NCBI GenBank assembly: GCA_945860745.1
Contig: CAMASH010000034.1
Coordinates: forward strand, 1 to 33,312
Source: Chthoniobacter flavus
GTDB taxonomy: Bacteria; Verrucomicrobiota; Verrucomicrobiia; Chthoniobacterales; Terrimicrobiaceae
DNA: 33,312 nucleotides
Direction: 5' to 3'
In this document: piece after piece, positions 1 through 9,023 of the stretch
Numbering within the stretch: the stretch's first letter is position 1
Layout of the letters: the number at the start of each line of letters is the position of its first letter
Notes under the pieces: generated by a model
Told to the model about the DNA's origin: nothing
The model's input: only the letters and a program-made list of their open reading frames with translations
The model's database searches: none
Made by a program: the position numbers and the translations under genes

Positions 1-4
1 AAAT

Positions 5-79
5 GCGCGATTAGCTCAGCGGTAGAGCGCTTGCTTCACACGCAAGAAGTCGCAGGTTCGAACCCTGCATCGCGCACCA
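5..79 (+). tRNA. tRNA-Val (anticodon CAC)
   Basis: The cloverleaf folds completely. The acceptor stem GCGCGAT pairs with ATCGCGC, the D stem is GCTC/GAGC, and the anticodon stem CTTGC/GCAAG encloses loop TTCACAC with anticodon CAC, which reads GTG (Val). The T arm is GCAGG-TTCGAAC-CCTGC. Discriminator A and an encoded CCA close the gene. No other tRNA is adjacent. Confidence 0.96.
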
Positions 80-524
80 GTTTTTAAGACCAGCCGTTCG
101 CTTGCAAATCCCGATAAATAGGGGATCAGCGGGCTTTTCGTTTCCCGAAAAAAGGCATGGGAAATGATGGGCAAAGCCGGCATTCCCGGTACCCGCTGCC
201 CCCCCAGTCGAGGGCAACGCCCGGGATGATGGTTGGTCTATCCGCCGCGCCCTGAGGGGAGCAATCTCACCGTGCACTCCGGTCCTTCAGGGCTTCGCGG
301 ATTTGTCTCAGCTCACCTTTCAAAGATATCCTGACGATGACAAGCGGTTGTGCCAGCCGCTCCTCCAACCCGGGTGTTACGGTTCGGTTATCCAAGGCCA
401 CCGACGCCTGCACCAGCCGCACTTCTGCAACCTGGTCTCATTTCTCAGGGCGGCACCCTGGGCTTCGGGATCGCGGCACCTTGGGTGCTTCACAGACGCA
501 CGAATGGAACGTGCAGGACACGCC
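80..524. other. spacer between tRNA-Val and kup, with a possible degenerate minus-strand ORF
   Basis: No convincing complete gene is seen. On the minus strand an open frame runs from just inside a stop at 438-440 to a stop at 267-269. It reads like ordinary soluble protein (for example ...LVIVRISLKGELRQIREAL) but has no ATG, only GTG candidates, and gives about 50 residues. It may be the tail of a decayed gene or chance in GC-rich DNA. Nothing else was recognised. Confidence 0.3.
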
Positions 525-2429
525 CTAAATCTCGACCTGCTTGCCGATCTCGATGGTGCGGTTGCTGGGGAGGTGGAAAAATTGGGCGGCGTTCTGGGCG
601 TTTTTGGCCATGGCGATGAAGACGTTTTCGCGCATCCGGGGGAGTCCGTTGTTGGAACGCACCAGAGTTTCGCGTCCAAGGAAGAAGGTGCTTTTTTCAA
701 TGTCGATGGCGAGGCCCTGCTTGGCGGCTTGGGCGACGACGGCCTGGATGGTGGGGATTTCCATGAAACCGAAGCTGGCGTTGATCTGGAAAAAGCCCTC
801 GGGCAGCGGACTGATCGTGAGTTTGGTGGCGTCCGCGACGTAGGGGACGCGGGCGGAGAGAATGGTGAGGACGATGTTGCGTTCGTGCAGGACGTGGTTG
901 TGGGTGAGGTTATAGGAAAGCGAGTTGGGCGTGATATCGGGGGAGGAGGAGAGGAAGATGGCGGTGCCTTTGACGCGGTGGGGGTTGAGGGCGGGGTCGA
1001 GCACGCCGGACATGGCGATGGAATCGACGAAGCAGGGCAGGGTGAGGGCGTTGCCCATCTGGCTGCGGATGTAGGTGCGGCCGATTTTCCAGGTGGTCAT
1101 CATGTAGAAGATGGCGATGCCGATGCAGAGGGGGAGCCAGCCGCCGTGGGTGACTTCGAGCATGTTGGAAGCGAAGAAGGCGGTTTCGATGGCGAGGAAG
1201 ACGGCGCTGACGGTGAGGGCGCGAGGGCGGCTCCAGCCCCATTGCTTCTGGGTGACGACGAAGAAGAGGCAGGTGGTGGCCATCATGGTCATGGTGACGG
1301 CGATGCCGTAGGCGGCGGCGAGGGCGGAGCTGGAGCGGAAGCTGAGGACGAGGGCGATGCAGGCGGCGGCGAGGGCCCAGTTGATGGCCGGGATGTACAC
1401 CCGCCCGGAGGTTTCGTGGCTGGTATAGCGGATCTGGATGCGGGGAAGATAGCCCATCTGCATGGCGGCGGTGGTGAGGGAAAAGACGCCCGAGATGAGC
1501 CCTTGGGAGGCGATCACGCCAGCCATGGTGGCGAGAAGGACGAGCGGCAGGGTGGCCCATTCGGGGACGAGGAGGAAGAAGGGGTTGATATGGGCGCCGG
1601 GATGAGAGAGGACGAGGGCGCCCTGGCCGAGGTAATTTAATACGAGGGCGGGGAGGGCGATGAAATTCCAGGCGGTGCGGATGGGAATACGGCCGAAGTG
1701 GCCCATGTCGGCGTAGAGGGTTTCCGCGCCGGTGACGGCGAGGACGACGCTGCCGAGGACGATGGTGGAAGTGCGGGGGTGGTCGATGAGGTAGTCGAGT
1801 CCGCTCAGGGGATTGAAGGCGGCAAGGACAGCGGGGTGGTAAATGATCTGGAGCAGACCGAGGAACCCGATGACGATAAACCAGAGGAGGACGATGGGAC
1901 CGAAGGCCTTGCCGATGAAGTTTGTGCCGAAGCGTTGGACCGAGAACAAGGCGGCCAGGATAAGGACGGCGAGGGGCACGACGGCTTGGCTGAAAGCGGG
2001 GGAGATGACCTTGAGGCCCTCGACGGCGGAGACGACGGAGATGGCGGGGGTGATGACGCCGTCGCCGTAGAGCAAGGCCGCGCCGAAAACACCGATGGCG
2101 CCCATGAGGAGGACGGGTTTGGCGAGCTGGGTGCCGGTGGATTGGGCGGGGAAGGCGAGGTTGAGCAGGGCGAGGATGCCGCCTTCGCCATGGTTGTCGG
2201 CCCGCAGGACGAGGGCGACATATTTGATGGAAACGACGATGATGAGAGCCCAGAGGATGAGGGAAAGGATGCCGATGGTGGCAGTGGACGGGTCGACCTC
2301 GCCGCTGTGGTGGAGGCATTCTTTGAAGGCGTAGAGCGGGCTGGTGCCGATGTCGCCGAAGACCACCCCGAGCGCTCCGAGAATGAGGGCGGCCTTATGT
2401 TTTCCGGTGGGTTCGGCTGGTGCAGACAT
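525..2429 (-). CDS. kup: Kup-type low-affinity K+ uptake permease
   Basis: Inner-membrane potassium transporter of the KUP/HAK/KT family (K+/H+ symport in characterised members). From the chosen ATG the product is 634 residues, matching the usual ~620-630. The family hallmark GDIGTSPLYA lies near residues 25-34. About twelve hydrophobic segments follow, then a C-terminal soluble domain of about 170 residues. Further family matches are LYADMGHFG and the YGIAVTMTM stretch. An in-frame ATG at 2483 would add 18 charged residues (MAQLRAEWQ...); neither start has a strong Shine-Dalgarno. I prefer 2429 because the conserved region begins shortly after it. It is transcribed divergently from transketolase across a 429-bp spacer full of inverted repeats. 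No regulatory domain or riboswitch was recognised. Confidence 0.93.
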   Translation of the reverse strand: MSAPAEPTGKHKAALILGALGVVFGDIGTSPLYAFKECLHHSGEVDPSTATIGILSLILWALIIVVSIKYVALVLRADNHGEGGILALLNLAFPAQSTGTQLAKPVLLMGAIGVFGAALLYGDGVITPAISVVSAVEGLKVISPAFSQAVVPLAVLILAALFSVQRFGTNFIGKAFGPIVLLWFIVIGFLGLLQIIYHPAVLAAFNPLSGLDYLIDHPRTSTIVLGSVVLAVTGAETLYADMGHFGRIPIRTAWNFIALPALVLNYLGQGALVLSHPGAHINPFFLLVPEWATLPLVLLATMAGVIASQGLISGVFSLTTAAMQMGYLPRIQIRYTSHETSGRVYIPAINWALAAACIALVLSFRSSSALAAAYGIAVTMTMMATTCLFFVVTQKQWGWSRPRALTVSAVFLAIETAFFASNMLEVTHGGWLPLCIGIAIFYMMTTWKIGRTYIRSQMGNALTLPCFVDSIAMSGVLDPALNPHRVKGTAIFLSSSPDITPNSLSYNLTHNHVLHERNIVLTILSARVPYVADATKLTISPLPEGFFQINASFGFMEIPTIQAVVAQAAKQGLAIDIEKSTFFLGRETLVRSNNGLPRMRENVFIAMAKNAQNAAQFFHLPSNRTIEIGKQVEI

Positions 2430-2527
2430 TCTTTTTGACAACTGTGCGCGCTTGTTCTGCCACTCCGCGCGGAGTTGGGCCATGAAAAAGCGCAGGGAGG
2501 ATGGTGCGGAGTCTTCCTTCCACCTCC

Positions 2528-2578
2528 ACGGGAACCTAAACTCTCCGGGCCGAGGAGAGTGGAGGTTCAGGTTCCCGT
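2528..2578. repeat. nested inverted repeat upstream of kup
   Basis: Outer arms ACGGGAACCT (2528-2537) and AGGTTCCCGT (2569-2578) pair over 10 bp. Inside them ACTCTCC (2540-2546) pairs with GGAGAGT (2553-2559) around a 6-nt loop. An alternative pairing, ACCTAAAC (2534-2541) with GTTTAGGT (2577-2584), competes with the outer stem. It may be a dispersed palindrome or a leader structure. Confidence 0.6.
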
Positions 2579-2596
2579 TTAGGTGGAGCTGGAGCG

Positions 2597-2776
2597 GGGC
2601 GCATCTCTGAAAGCTGCCACAACCGAAAGCGAGCGCGCTTCGCGCGGATCGGGACGAACACGGCGACACCGCGCCGTGGCGACGAAATCAATGCCCTTCC
2701 TCGCTTTGGGCCCGCGGGAGCCGCCCCGCTGGGCCGGGCCACTTCTTTTGCTTTTGCAACTTTCGGAGATGCGCCC
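2597..2776. repeat. 180-bp element bounded by 21-bp imperfect inverted repeats
   Basis: Left arm 2597-2617 begins GGGCGCATCTC. Right arm 2756-2776 is its reverse complement with two mismatches in 21 positions. The interior is very GC-rich and contains short palindromes. Terminal inverted repeats with no coding capacity resemble a MITE-like insertion, but no target-site duplication was confirmed. Confidence 0.5.
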
Positions 2777-2858
2777 GGTGGAGAGTCTTTTCCGTGCCAA
2801 AGCTTGCCAAGTAACGGCGGAGACGGTTTTCTGGAGTCTGAAAATTTACCAAGATATT

Positions 2859-4841
2859 ATGAGTCTAGATATTCCCTCTCTCGAATTGGCCGCCCGCGAT
2901 GCGCGGGGTCTGGCCATGGACGCGGTGACAAAATCGAAATCCGGCCATCTTGGTCTGCCCCTGGGCGCGGCGGAGATCGGGGCGGTGCTGTATGGCCATG
3001 CGCTGAGCCACAATCCGGATGAGCCCCGCTGGCTGAACCGCGACCGGTTCATTCTCTCGGCCGGGCATGGCAGCATGTTTCTTTATGGATGGCTGCATTT
3101 GTCGGGCTATGCGTTGTCGATCGAGGAGGTTTCCAACTTCCGGCAACTGCACAGCATCACGCCGGGGCATCCGGAGTTTCACGAGACGCCGGGCGTCGAG
3201 GCCACGACGGGGCCGCTGGGGCAGGGGGTCTCCAACGGGGTCGGCTATGCCATCTCGGCCAAAATGAGCGAGGCGCGGTTCAACACGCCGGAGCACACGA
3301 TTTTTGATCATCACATTGTGGTGCTGGCGGGTGACGGCTGCCTGCAGGAGGGCATTTCGCAGGAGGCGGCTGCGTTGGCGGCGCATCTGCAGCTCGATAA
3401 CCTGATTTTGTTTTACGATTCCAACAACGTCACTCTGGACGCCATGGCGCCGGTGACGCAGAGCGAGGATACGGGAGCGCGGTTCAAGGCCTACGGCTGG
3501 GACGTGCAGGAGATTGATGGGAATGATCTCCGGGAAGTGCTGGCGGCGTTTGAGAAAGCCAGAGCGGCGACGAGCGGGAAGCCCCAGTTCGTCATTGCGA
3601 AAACGGTCATTGGCAAGGGCATCCCCGAGGTGAGCGGCACGAACAAGGCGCACGGCGAGGCCGGGGTGAAGTATGTGGCCGAGGCGCGCAAGGCGCTGGG
3701 GCTGCCGGAGCAGACCTTTTTTGTCGCGCCGGAAACGAAAGTGTATTTCGCCAAGCACAAGGAGTCGCTCAAGGCGGCTTATGCAAAATGGGAGGCGACC
3801 TACCAGGCCTGGCGGGCCGGCAACGGCGACCTGGCCGCGGAGCTGGATGCGGCGGTGGCGGGCAAGGTGCCGGATTTGTTGAAGGTGATTCCGAAATTTG
3901 ACCCGGCGGCGAACATCGCCACGCGCAAGGCGGGCAGCGATGTGCTCCAGCCTCTGGCGGCGGCCATGCCATTGCTCATCTCGGGCAGCGCGGATCTGCA
4001 CGGTTCGACGCTGAACTACATCAAGGACGGCGGGGATTTCACCCCGAAGAACCGCGAGGGCCGCAATTTGCATTTCGGCATTCGCGAACATGCCATGTGC
4101 GGCTTGATGAATGGCATCGCCTATGACGGCATCTTCCGTCCGAGCGGCGCGACGTTTTTGGTTTTCAGCGATTACGGACGGCCTTCCATCCGCATCGCGG
4201 CGCTTTCGCATTTGCCGGTCGTCTACATTTTCACCCACGATTCGGTGGGCGTGGGCGAGGATGGTCCGACCCATGAGCCGGTCGAAACCGTGGCGGCTTT
4301 GCGGGCGATTCCCGGACTGGACGTCATCCGTCCGGCGGATCCCGAGGAAACGGCGGGGGCCTTTGCGGCGGCGTTTGAGAAAACGGATGGGCCGACCATG
4401 CTGGTGCTCTCGCGGCAGAATCTGCCGACTATGAATGACATTCCGGTCGAGACGCGGCGTGCGGGGGTTTTCCAAGGGGGCTATATTGCGAAGAAGGAGA
4501 CGGCCACGCTGGACCTGATCCTTCTTGGCACGGGCAGCGAATTGCAACATGCGTTGAAGGCGGCGGAAGACCTCGGGCCTGGGACGCGGGTGGTTTCGCT
4601 GCCGTGTTTTGAGCGGTTTGAGCGCCAGGACGCGGCCTATCAGGAAAGTGTGCTGCCGAAGGCGGTGCGCAAGCGCGTGTCCATCGAGGCGGGCGTTTCC
4701 GATCCGTGGTTCCGTTATGTCGGACTGGATGGCAAGGTAATCGGAATTGACCGCTTCGGCCTTAGCGCACCGGGACCCACGGTGATGAAGGAGCTGGGCA
4801 TCACGGCGGAGGCCGTGGTGGCGGCGGCGAAGTCGCTGTAA
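2859..4841 (+). CDS. tkt: transketolase
   Basis: Thiamine-diphosphate enzyme that moves two-carbon ketol units in the non-oxidative pentose phosphate pathway; cytosolic. The product is 660 residues, normal for the family. An N-terminal SGHLG (His near residue 30) and the ThDP/metal motif GDG at 158-160 followed by CLQEG and DSNN are present. The middle domain has the [11 protein letters not shown] stretch holding the catalytic Glu, then [17 protein letters not shown]-terminal domain with a LILLGTGSE segment follows. The frame is open further upstream, but that part runs through palindromic spacer DNA and is low-complexity. The ATG at 2859 begins the family-like [20 protein letters not shown] and is preceded by an AT-rich stretch. 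cysH follows after about 100 bp. Confidence 0.96.
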   Translation: MSLDIPSLELAARDARGLAMDAVTKSKSGHLGLPLGAAEIGAVLYGHALSHNPDEPRWLNRDRFILSAGHGSMFLYGWLHLSGYALSIEEVSNFRQLHSITPGHPEFHETPGVEATTGPLGQGVSNGVGYAISAKMSEARFNTPEHTIFDHHIVVLAGDGCLQEGISQEAAALAAHLQLDNLILFYDSNNVTLDAMAPVTQSEDTGARFKAYGWDVQEIDGNDLREVLAAFEKARAATSGKPQFVIAKTVIGKGIPEVSGTNKAHGEAGVKYVAEARKALGLPEQTFFVAPETKVYFAKHKESLKAAYAKWEATYQAWRAGNGDLAAELDAAVAGKVPDLLKVIPKFDPAANIATRKAGSDVLQPLAAAMPLLISGSADLHGSTLNYIKDGGDFTPKNREGRNLHFGIREHAMCGLMNGIAYDGIFRPSGATFLVFSDYGRPSIRIAALSHLPVVYIFTHDSVGVGEDGPTHEPVETVAALRAIPGLDVIRPADPEETAGAFAAAFEKTDGPTMLVLSRQNLPTMNDIPVETRRAGVFQGGYIAKKETATLDLILLGTGSELQHALKAAEDLGPGTRVVSLPCFERFERQDAAYQESVLPKAVRKRVSIEAGVSDPWFRYVGLDGKVIGIDRFGLSAPGPTVMKELGITAEAVVAAAKSL

Positions 4842-4877
4842 GTGGAGGCAAACGCGCGGGTGATGTCCGCTGAGTAT

Positions 4878-4899
4878 GGGCACCGGCGAAGCGGTGCCC
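4878..4899. repeat. 8-bp hairpin after tkt
   Basis: GGGCACCG (4878-4885) pairs perfectly with CGGTGCCC (4892-4899) around a 6-nt loop. It sits between tkt and cysH. No T-run follows on either strand, so a rho-independent terminator is not well supported. It may be another dispersed palindrome or an mRNA-stabilising 3' structure. Confidence 0.55.
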
Positions 4900-4940
4900 T
4901 CCATTTGCAATAAGGACCACTTGGGTCACATTAACTCTCC

Positions 4941-5672
4941 ATGTCGTTGCAGAAATTCGATCCTGAAGAAATCCGGCGGAAGTCGGCGGAGTTCGAGGCC
5001 GCCACGCTGGAGGAAATCTTGCGCTGGGCGTGGGAGACCCATGGCACGCGCGCGGCCATCGGGACAAGTTTCCAAGGGGCGGGGTTGGTGGTAATGCACA
5101 CGGCCAGCAAGGCGGGGCTGGGGTTTCCGGCCTTCACCCTGGACACCGGGTTGCTTTTTCCGGAGACGCTGGAGCTGAAAGCGACGATCGAGAAACTCCT
5201 TGGCCTCACGATTGAATCGCTGAAGCCGGATCAGTCAGTCGATGAGCAGGCGGCGGAACACGGGCCCGAGCTGTGGAAACGGAAGCCGGATTTGTGCTGC
5301 ACCTTGCGCAAGGTGCTGCCCCTGCAAAAAAGACTCGGCGGGTTGGACGTCTGGATCACAGGCTTGCGCCGTCAGCAATCGGAGGGGCGCGAGAGGACAC
5401 AGATCGCGGAGCTGTATCATTTCGACGTCTTGCGCGACCGCTGTATTCTCAAGCTGAATCCGATGGCGAATTGGTCGCGGGATCAGGTGCAGGACTATCT
5501 GCGGGAGCACAACATCCCGACGAATCCGCTGGCATCAAGGGGATATCGCTCGATCGGCTGCGTGCCGTGCACACGAGCGGTGGGAGAGGGAGATGACGAG
5601 CGGGCGGGGCGTTGGACGGGATTCGACAAGGGCGAGTGTGGCATCCACACCTTCCTGGGCGCGAGCATTTAG
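4941..5672 (+). CDS. cysH: thioredoxin-dependent APS reductase (CysH family, Fe-S type)
   Basis: Reduces activated sulfate to sulfite in assimilatory sulfate reduction; cytosolic. The product is 243 residues. The PP-loop adenylyl-binding fold begins around AAIGTSFQGAG (residues 38-48), with LDTGLLFPET following. The cluster motif is present: Cys119-Cys120 and Cys207-x-x-Cys210. This CC...CxxC pattern binds a [4Fe-4S] cluster and marks the adenylylsulfate (APS)-using type rather than the cluster-free PAPS type. The catalytic Cys233 lies in GECGIH near the C-terminus. No ATP sulfurylase or sulfite reductase gene is next to it here. Its stop codon overlaps that of the convergent VanZ-like gene by 4 bp. 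Confidence 0.95.
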   Translation: MSLQKFDPEEIRRKSAEFEAATLEEILRWAWETHGTRAAIGTSFQGAGLVVMHTASKAGLGFPAFTLDTGLLFPETLELKATIEKLLGLTIESLKPDQSVDEQAAEHGPELWKRKPDLCCTLRKVLPLQKRLGGLDVWITGLRRQQSEGRERTQIAELYHFDVLRDRCILKLNPMANWSRDQVQDYLREHNIPTNPLASRGYRSIGCVPCTRAVGEGDDERAGRWTGFDKGECGIHTFLGASI

Positions 5673-6166
5673 GGAGCACGTGGAACGGACAACGGGACGG
5701 CCGGGCGTTTTTTGCACAGGCCGGCCAGATAGGCCGCCAGCAAACCGAGGGTGGTGCCGCCGAGATCGAGAAAGACATCCACGATGGAAGCGCCGCGCGA
5801 TTTCATGAAAAACTGGATGACCTCACTGCCTGCGGCGAAGACGATGGCGATGGCAAAGACAAAGCTTATGGCCCGAAGGTTGCGGTGCTTGAGGGGCGGC
5901 TTGACCGTGCGGTGGGCCCGGAGAACGAGAACGGCCAGAATGGCAAACTGTACGACGTGGATCGTCTTGCGCAGATTGAGGTTGATTTTGTAAATCTCGG
6001 GCTCGGTGATTTTCGGGTTGATCCGCAGCAGCCAGGGCCGGATGAGCCGGTAGGAATTGCTGGTCGATCCCGCGTCGGTGGACGCAAAAATGATGATTCC
6101 CATCCAAATCAGGGCGGGCATCCATCGTTTCGCGAAAAGAGAAAAATCTTCCAAGGCGTTTGTCAT
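5669..6166 (-). CDS. VanZ-like membrane protein
   Basis: Small integral membrane protein of the VanZ-like family, whose biochemical role is generally unknown (named from a teicoplanin-resistance gene). The product is 165 residues with about four hydrophobic segments. An N-terminal WMGIIIFASTD is followed by a helix with LRKTIHVVQFAILAVL, and a later stretch ends with the typical SEVIQFF and D-x-x-x-D-x-x-G-x-x-x-G pattern (VDVFLDLGGTTLG). The ATG at 6166 was chosen; a GTG at 6181 in the same frame would add five residues. It is divergent from the polysaccharide-export gene, leaving about 70 bp for both promoters, and convergent with cysH. Confidence 0.82.
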   Translation of the reverse strand: MTNALEDFSLFAKRWMPALIWMGIIIFASTDAGSTSNSYRLIRPWLLRINPKITEPEIYKINLNLRKTIHVVQFAILAVLVLRAHRTVKPPLKHRNLRAISFVFAIAIVFAAGSEVIQFFMKSRGASIVDVFLDLGGTTLGLLAAYLAGLCKKRPAVPLSVPRAP

Positions 6167-6234
6167 GCGGTTATGAAACACCCCGTGTCAACATTTTACG
6201 CTGGAACCGGTCACGCCGGGAGCGGGCGCGGCGA

Positions 6235-6891
6235 ATGACGATGAATTCTCTTGTGCAGAGCCTCTTATTTCGTTCTTCCGTCAGGACCGATTTGCGGCTG
6301 GCCGCAATCCTTGCCGCCCTCGGTGCGGTGATGGTCCTCATGGCCTCGTGCCGCACGGCCGCCCCGGAGATTGACCTTGATCTGGATCTGCCCCAAACCA
6401 GCCAGACTTATTTGCTGCGGGTGGGGGACATCGTGCAGGTGGATGTCTTTCAGGAACCGGTCATGACGACCCGGCAACGCGTCCAGGGGGACGGGACCAT
6501 TTCCGTCGGCCTGATCGGGCGGGTCGCCGTGTTGGGGGAAAGTGTGGAGGTGGCCGCGGACAAAATCGCGAAGCTTCTGGATAAAAAATATCTGGTCAAT
6601 CCGCAGGTCAGCGTGACCGTGCTGGCGTACTCGCCGCGCCGCTACACGGTGTGGGGTCAGGTGCAGCGACCGGGAAGTTACGTCATTCCGCCGGAGCAAA
6701 ACGTTTCCCTGCCCGAAGCCATCGCCACGGCGGGGGGAAATTCCGATATCGGGAACTTGAAACAGGTGGTGGTGAGCCGGAAAATCAAGGGCGAGATCGT
6801 GCGGATGCGCCTCAACGCGCTCGCCCCTCAATCGCAGACTTTCCTTATCCACGAGGGCGATGTGATTTTCGTCAAGGAGACGATTTTTTGA
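6235..6891 (+). CDS. polysaccharide export lipoprotein, Wza-like
   Basis: Outer-membrane polysaccharide export protein (Poly_export domain plus SLBB-type beta-grasp). The N-terminus has a hydrophobic signal ending in the lipobox-like LMASC with the lipidated Cys at residue 39. The export domain starts with YLLRVGDIVQVDVFQEP and continues through DGTISVGLIGRV. An SLBB-like segment is seen at YTVWGQVQRPGSYVIP. At 218 residues it is shorter than E. coli Wza (~380), typical of minimal export proteins with one SLBB repeat. ATG 6235 is chosen; ATG 6241 is two codons later. The stop overlaps the start of the next gene (TGATG), so the two are probably translationally coupled. Confidence 0.9.
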   Translation: MTMNSLVQSLLFRSSVRTDLRLAAILAALGAVMVLMASCRTAAPEIDLDLDLPQTSQTYLLRVGDIVQVDVFQEPVMTTRQRVQGDGTISVGLIGRVAVLGESVEVAADKIAKLLDKKYLVNPQVSVTVLAYSPRRYTVWGQVQRPGSYVIPPEQNVSLPEAIATAGGNSDIGNLKQVVVSRKIKGEIVRMRLNALAPQSQTFLIHEGDVIFVKETIF

Positions 6892-9023
6892 TGGCCTTTG
6901 CTGACGAGAGTTCCGGGGACGTTTTCTCATCCGGCGGCGGGCCGGCGGCTTTTGATGTCAAAAAGCTGCTGGAGACACTGCGGAAATTCTACTGGATTTT
7001 CGCCTGCACTGTCGCGCTGGGGCTCGGGCTTTCGTTCCTCTACCTGAAGACGTCCAAGCCGCTCTATAGTTCGACGGCCGAGATCAAGATCGAGCGCCGC
7101 TCCACCACGCAGTCGGTTTCGATGACGGGCGGCGCCATGGCTTACGAGGGGGCCACGACCCCGGAGGATCTCAAGACGATTGAGCAGAGCTTCATCAGTC
7201 CGATGCTGATGCGGCGGGTGATCGCCAAGCTGGATCTGACCATGGTGGATAATTTTGTCGGGAGCGGACGGCCTGCGGCGGGAGTATCGGAGGGGGAACT
7301 GGTGGGCTACCTGCTGGGCAACAGCAAGGTGGCTCTCGTTCCGGATACGCGGCTGATCCAGATCTCGTTTCAGAGCCGGGATCCCGCGCAGGCGGAACTG
7401 GTGGCCAATGCCATCGTGGAAGAGGGCATTGCCTACGATCGCGAGCAGCGCATTGAGGCGGTCAGCGTGAATGTGAAATATCTTCAGAGCGAGGCGGAGA
7501 AACAGGAGTCCAACCTGAAAAAATCCGAGGAGGTTTTGAATGATTACACGGAGAAGCTGGGCATCGTTTCAATTGATGGTGAGTCCAACATCGTCGAGGT
7601 CCAGCTGCGGGATTTGAACTCCCGGCATACCGCGATCAAATCCGAGCGGCTCAAACTCGAAAGCGACTACGAGCAGATCGAGGCGTGTTTGAATGAACCG
7701 GAGAAGCTCCTCGACATCGAGAGTATCCGCAAGGTTCCCGCGGTGGAGCGGCTTTATGCCCGGGCGGGCGAATTGCGTGGACAGCTGGTCAAACTGGCCC
7801 AGCGGTATCGGCCGGAAAATCCGCTCATGATTCAAACCCAGACGGAACTCCGCGAGGTCGAAACCACGCTTAAGCAGGAGATCCTCCAGGCTCCCAAGAG
7901 TATCGAGGTGGCCCTCGCCGCCGTGAAGATGAACGAGCAAAGCATTGCCCGGGCGGAGGAGAAGCAGGAGCAGAACGTCATCGCGGTCAAAAAACTGGCC
8001 ATTGATTACAAGGTCTATCAGCGCCAGATCGACGCCTATAAACTTGCCTACGAGGCCACCCTGAAACGGCTCAACGAAGAAACCTCGCAGGCCCGCAGCC
8101 AGCCGGTGCTCCTGCAAATGGTGGACCCGGCAGGTCCCGGATTTCAGATCAGCGTGATGCCGCCCCGGATTTTCATGACAGGAATCGTCGCCGGCGTGAT
8201 GTTGGGTGCGGGCTTGATCGTGTTGATGATGCAATTGGACTCGAGCATCAAGTCGGTCGAGGATGCCGAGTCCGCCCTCCGCCTGTCGGTTCTCGCGGCC
8301 GTCCCCGTATATGCGCCTCCCTCGCAGGAGGAGGATGCGCCCGGGCCGAATGTGCTGAAAAGATGGATTGATGCCGGTCTGCCCATCCTCAAGCGGGGCA
8401 TGGAGGCGGCCCGCACGCGCGGCCGCAGCGAGGATGTGCTGGCCCGGCCCGACCTCGCGAACAGCCCGCTCATCAACGACAAGTTCTCTCACGCCGCCGA
8501 GGCGTTCCGGACGCTCCGGGCCTCCATCCAAATCATGGATGCCAACGCGCGGAGCAATCTGGTTCTGGTCACCAGCCCCTTGCCGGGGGAGGGAAAATCC
8601 TTCTGCGCTCTGAATCTCAGTGTGGCCATGGCCAACAGCGGACAGCGCACGCTCCTGGTGGATGCGCAATTGCGCAAACCTGTGATCGAGGAACGCGTTT
8701 TCGGCACCAAGGACCATCGGGGTCTGGCCGACTACCTCCAGGGCGAGGTGGCGTTCTCGAGCATCATCCGCGCCACCCCCGTGCCCAACCTGGATGTGGT
8801 CACGGCGGGGACTCCTTATTCGCTTCCGGCCGAGATTCTTTCCCGCCAGCGGTTTCAGGAGTTTCTGGCCGAAGCCCAGCCCAACTACGACCGCGTCATT
8901 TTTGATTCGGCCTCGATCACGCCGGTCAGTGACACCTTGTCGTTCGCGCGCTTTTTTCCTGTGGTATGCCTGGTGCTGCGGGCCAACTCTCCGAAGGCGG
9001 CCGCGAGTGTTTCCTGGTGGTAA
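6891..9023 (+). CDS. Wzc-like polysaccharide co-polymerase / tyrosine autokinase, C-terminus apparently lost
   Basis: Inner-membrane chain-length regulator fused to a BY-kinase, 710 residues. A Wzz-type domain has a first membrane segment near residues 33-52, a long periplasmic coiled-coil region (about 190-400), and a second membrane segment near 423-450. The cytoplasmic P-loop domain shows Walker A PLPGEGKS (~567-574), Walker A' LLVDAQLRKP (~588-597) and Walker B YDRVIFDSA (~665-673). The usual DTPP is DSAS here. The domain stops abruptly after LVLRANSPKAAA with ...SVSWW; the helix, strand and Tyr-rich tail that normally follow (about 40 or more residues) are absent. The last 139 bp overlap the opposing glycosyltransferase gene. 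Kinase activity and tyrosine cycling are therefore doubtful. Confidence 0.85.
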   Translation: MAFADESSGDVFSSGGGPAAFDVKKLLETLRKFYWIFACTVALGLGLSFLYLKTSKPLYSSTAEIKIERRSTTQSVSMTGGAMAYEGATTPEDLKTIEQSFISPMLMRRVIAKLDLTMVDNFVGSGRPAAGVSEGELVGYLLGNSKVALVPDTRLIQISFQSRDPAQAELVANAIVEEGIAYDREQRIEAVSVNVKYLQSEAEKQESNLKKSEEVLNDYTEKLGIVSIDGESNIVEVQLRDLNSRHTAIKSERLKLESDYEQIEACLNEPEKLLDIESIRKVPAVERLYARAGELRGQLVKLAQRYRPENPLMIQTQTELREVETTLKQEILQAPKSIEVALAAVKMNEQSIARAEEKQEQNVIAVKKLAIDYKVYQRQIDAYKLAYEATLKRLNEETSQARSQPVLLQMVDPAGPGFQISVMPPRIFMTGIVAGVMLGAGLIVLMMQLDSSIKSVEDAESALRLSVLAAVPVYAPPSQEEDAPGPNVLKRWIDAGLPILKRGMEAARTRGRSEDVLARPDLANSPLINDKFSHAAEAFRTLRASIQIMDANARSNLVLVTSPLPGEGKSFCALNLSVAMANSGQRTLLVDAQLRKPVIEERVFGTKDHRGLADYLQGEVAFSSIIRATPVPNLDVVTAGTPYSLPAEILSRQRFQEFLAEAQPNYDRVIFDSASITPVSDTLSFARFFPVVCLVLRANSPKAAASVSWW
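8885..9023. other. tail-to-tail overlap: candidate rearrangement junction
   Basis: The two convergent genes share 139 bp, although each looks homologous to its family only up to about 8985-9010 from its own side. An 8-bp palindrome GCGGCCGC sits at 8998-9005, inside the zone where both frames still look plausible. This is what an inversion, deletion or chimeric join would leave. Confidence 0.55.

Larger units (their letters stand above)
2430..2858. other. palindrome-rich divergent spacer between kup and tkt
   Basis: About 430 bp with no credible gene. It holds two nested inverted-repeat modules (2528-2578 and 2597-2776, listed separately) and a further small stem, ACGGCG/CGCCGT, near 2660. 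Promoters for both flanking genes must lie here, but no consensus -35/-10 could be picked out with confidence. Confidence 0.5.

Noticed and set aside
11-277. Minus-strand ORF across tRNA-Val
   Set aside because: Its C-terminal part is the antisense of the tRNA, a common source of false proteins.
303-1640. Long plus-strand open frame (445 codons) opposite kup
   Set aside because: It is the antisense of a clear Kup gene, and its Gly/Glu/Asp-rich low-complexity translation is typical of a GC-rich shadow frame. Similar long frames opposite tkt (2865-4910), the Wzc-like gene, and DUF1501 were rejected for the same reason.
4878-4899. Rho-independent terminator after tkt
   Set aside because: The stem is good, but no T-run follows on either strand, so it is listed only as a hairpin.
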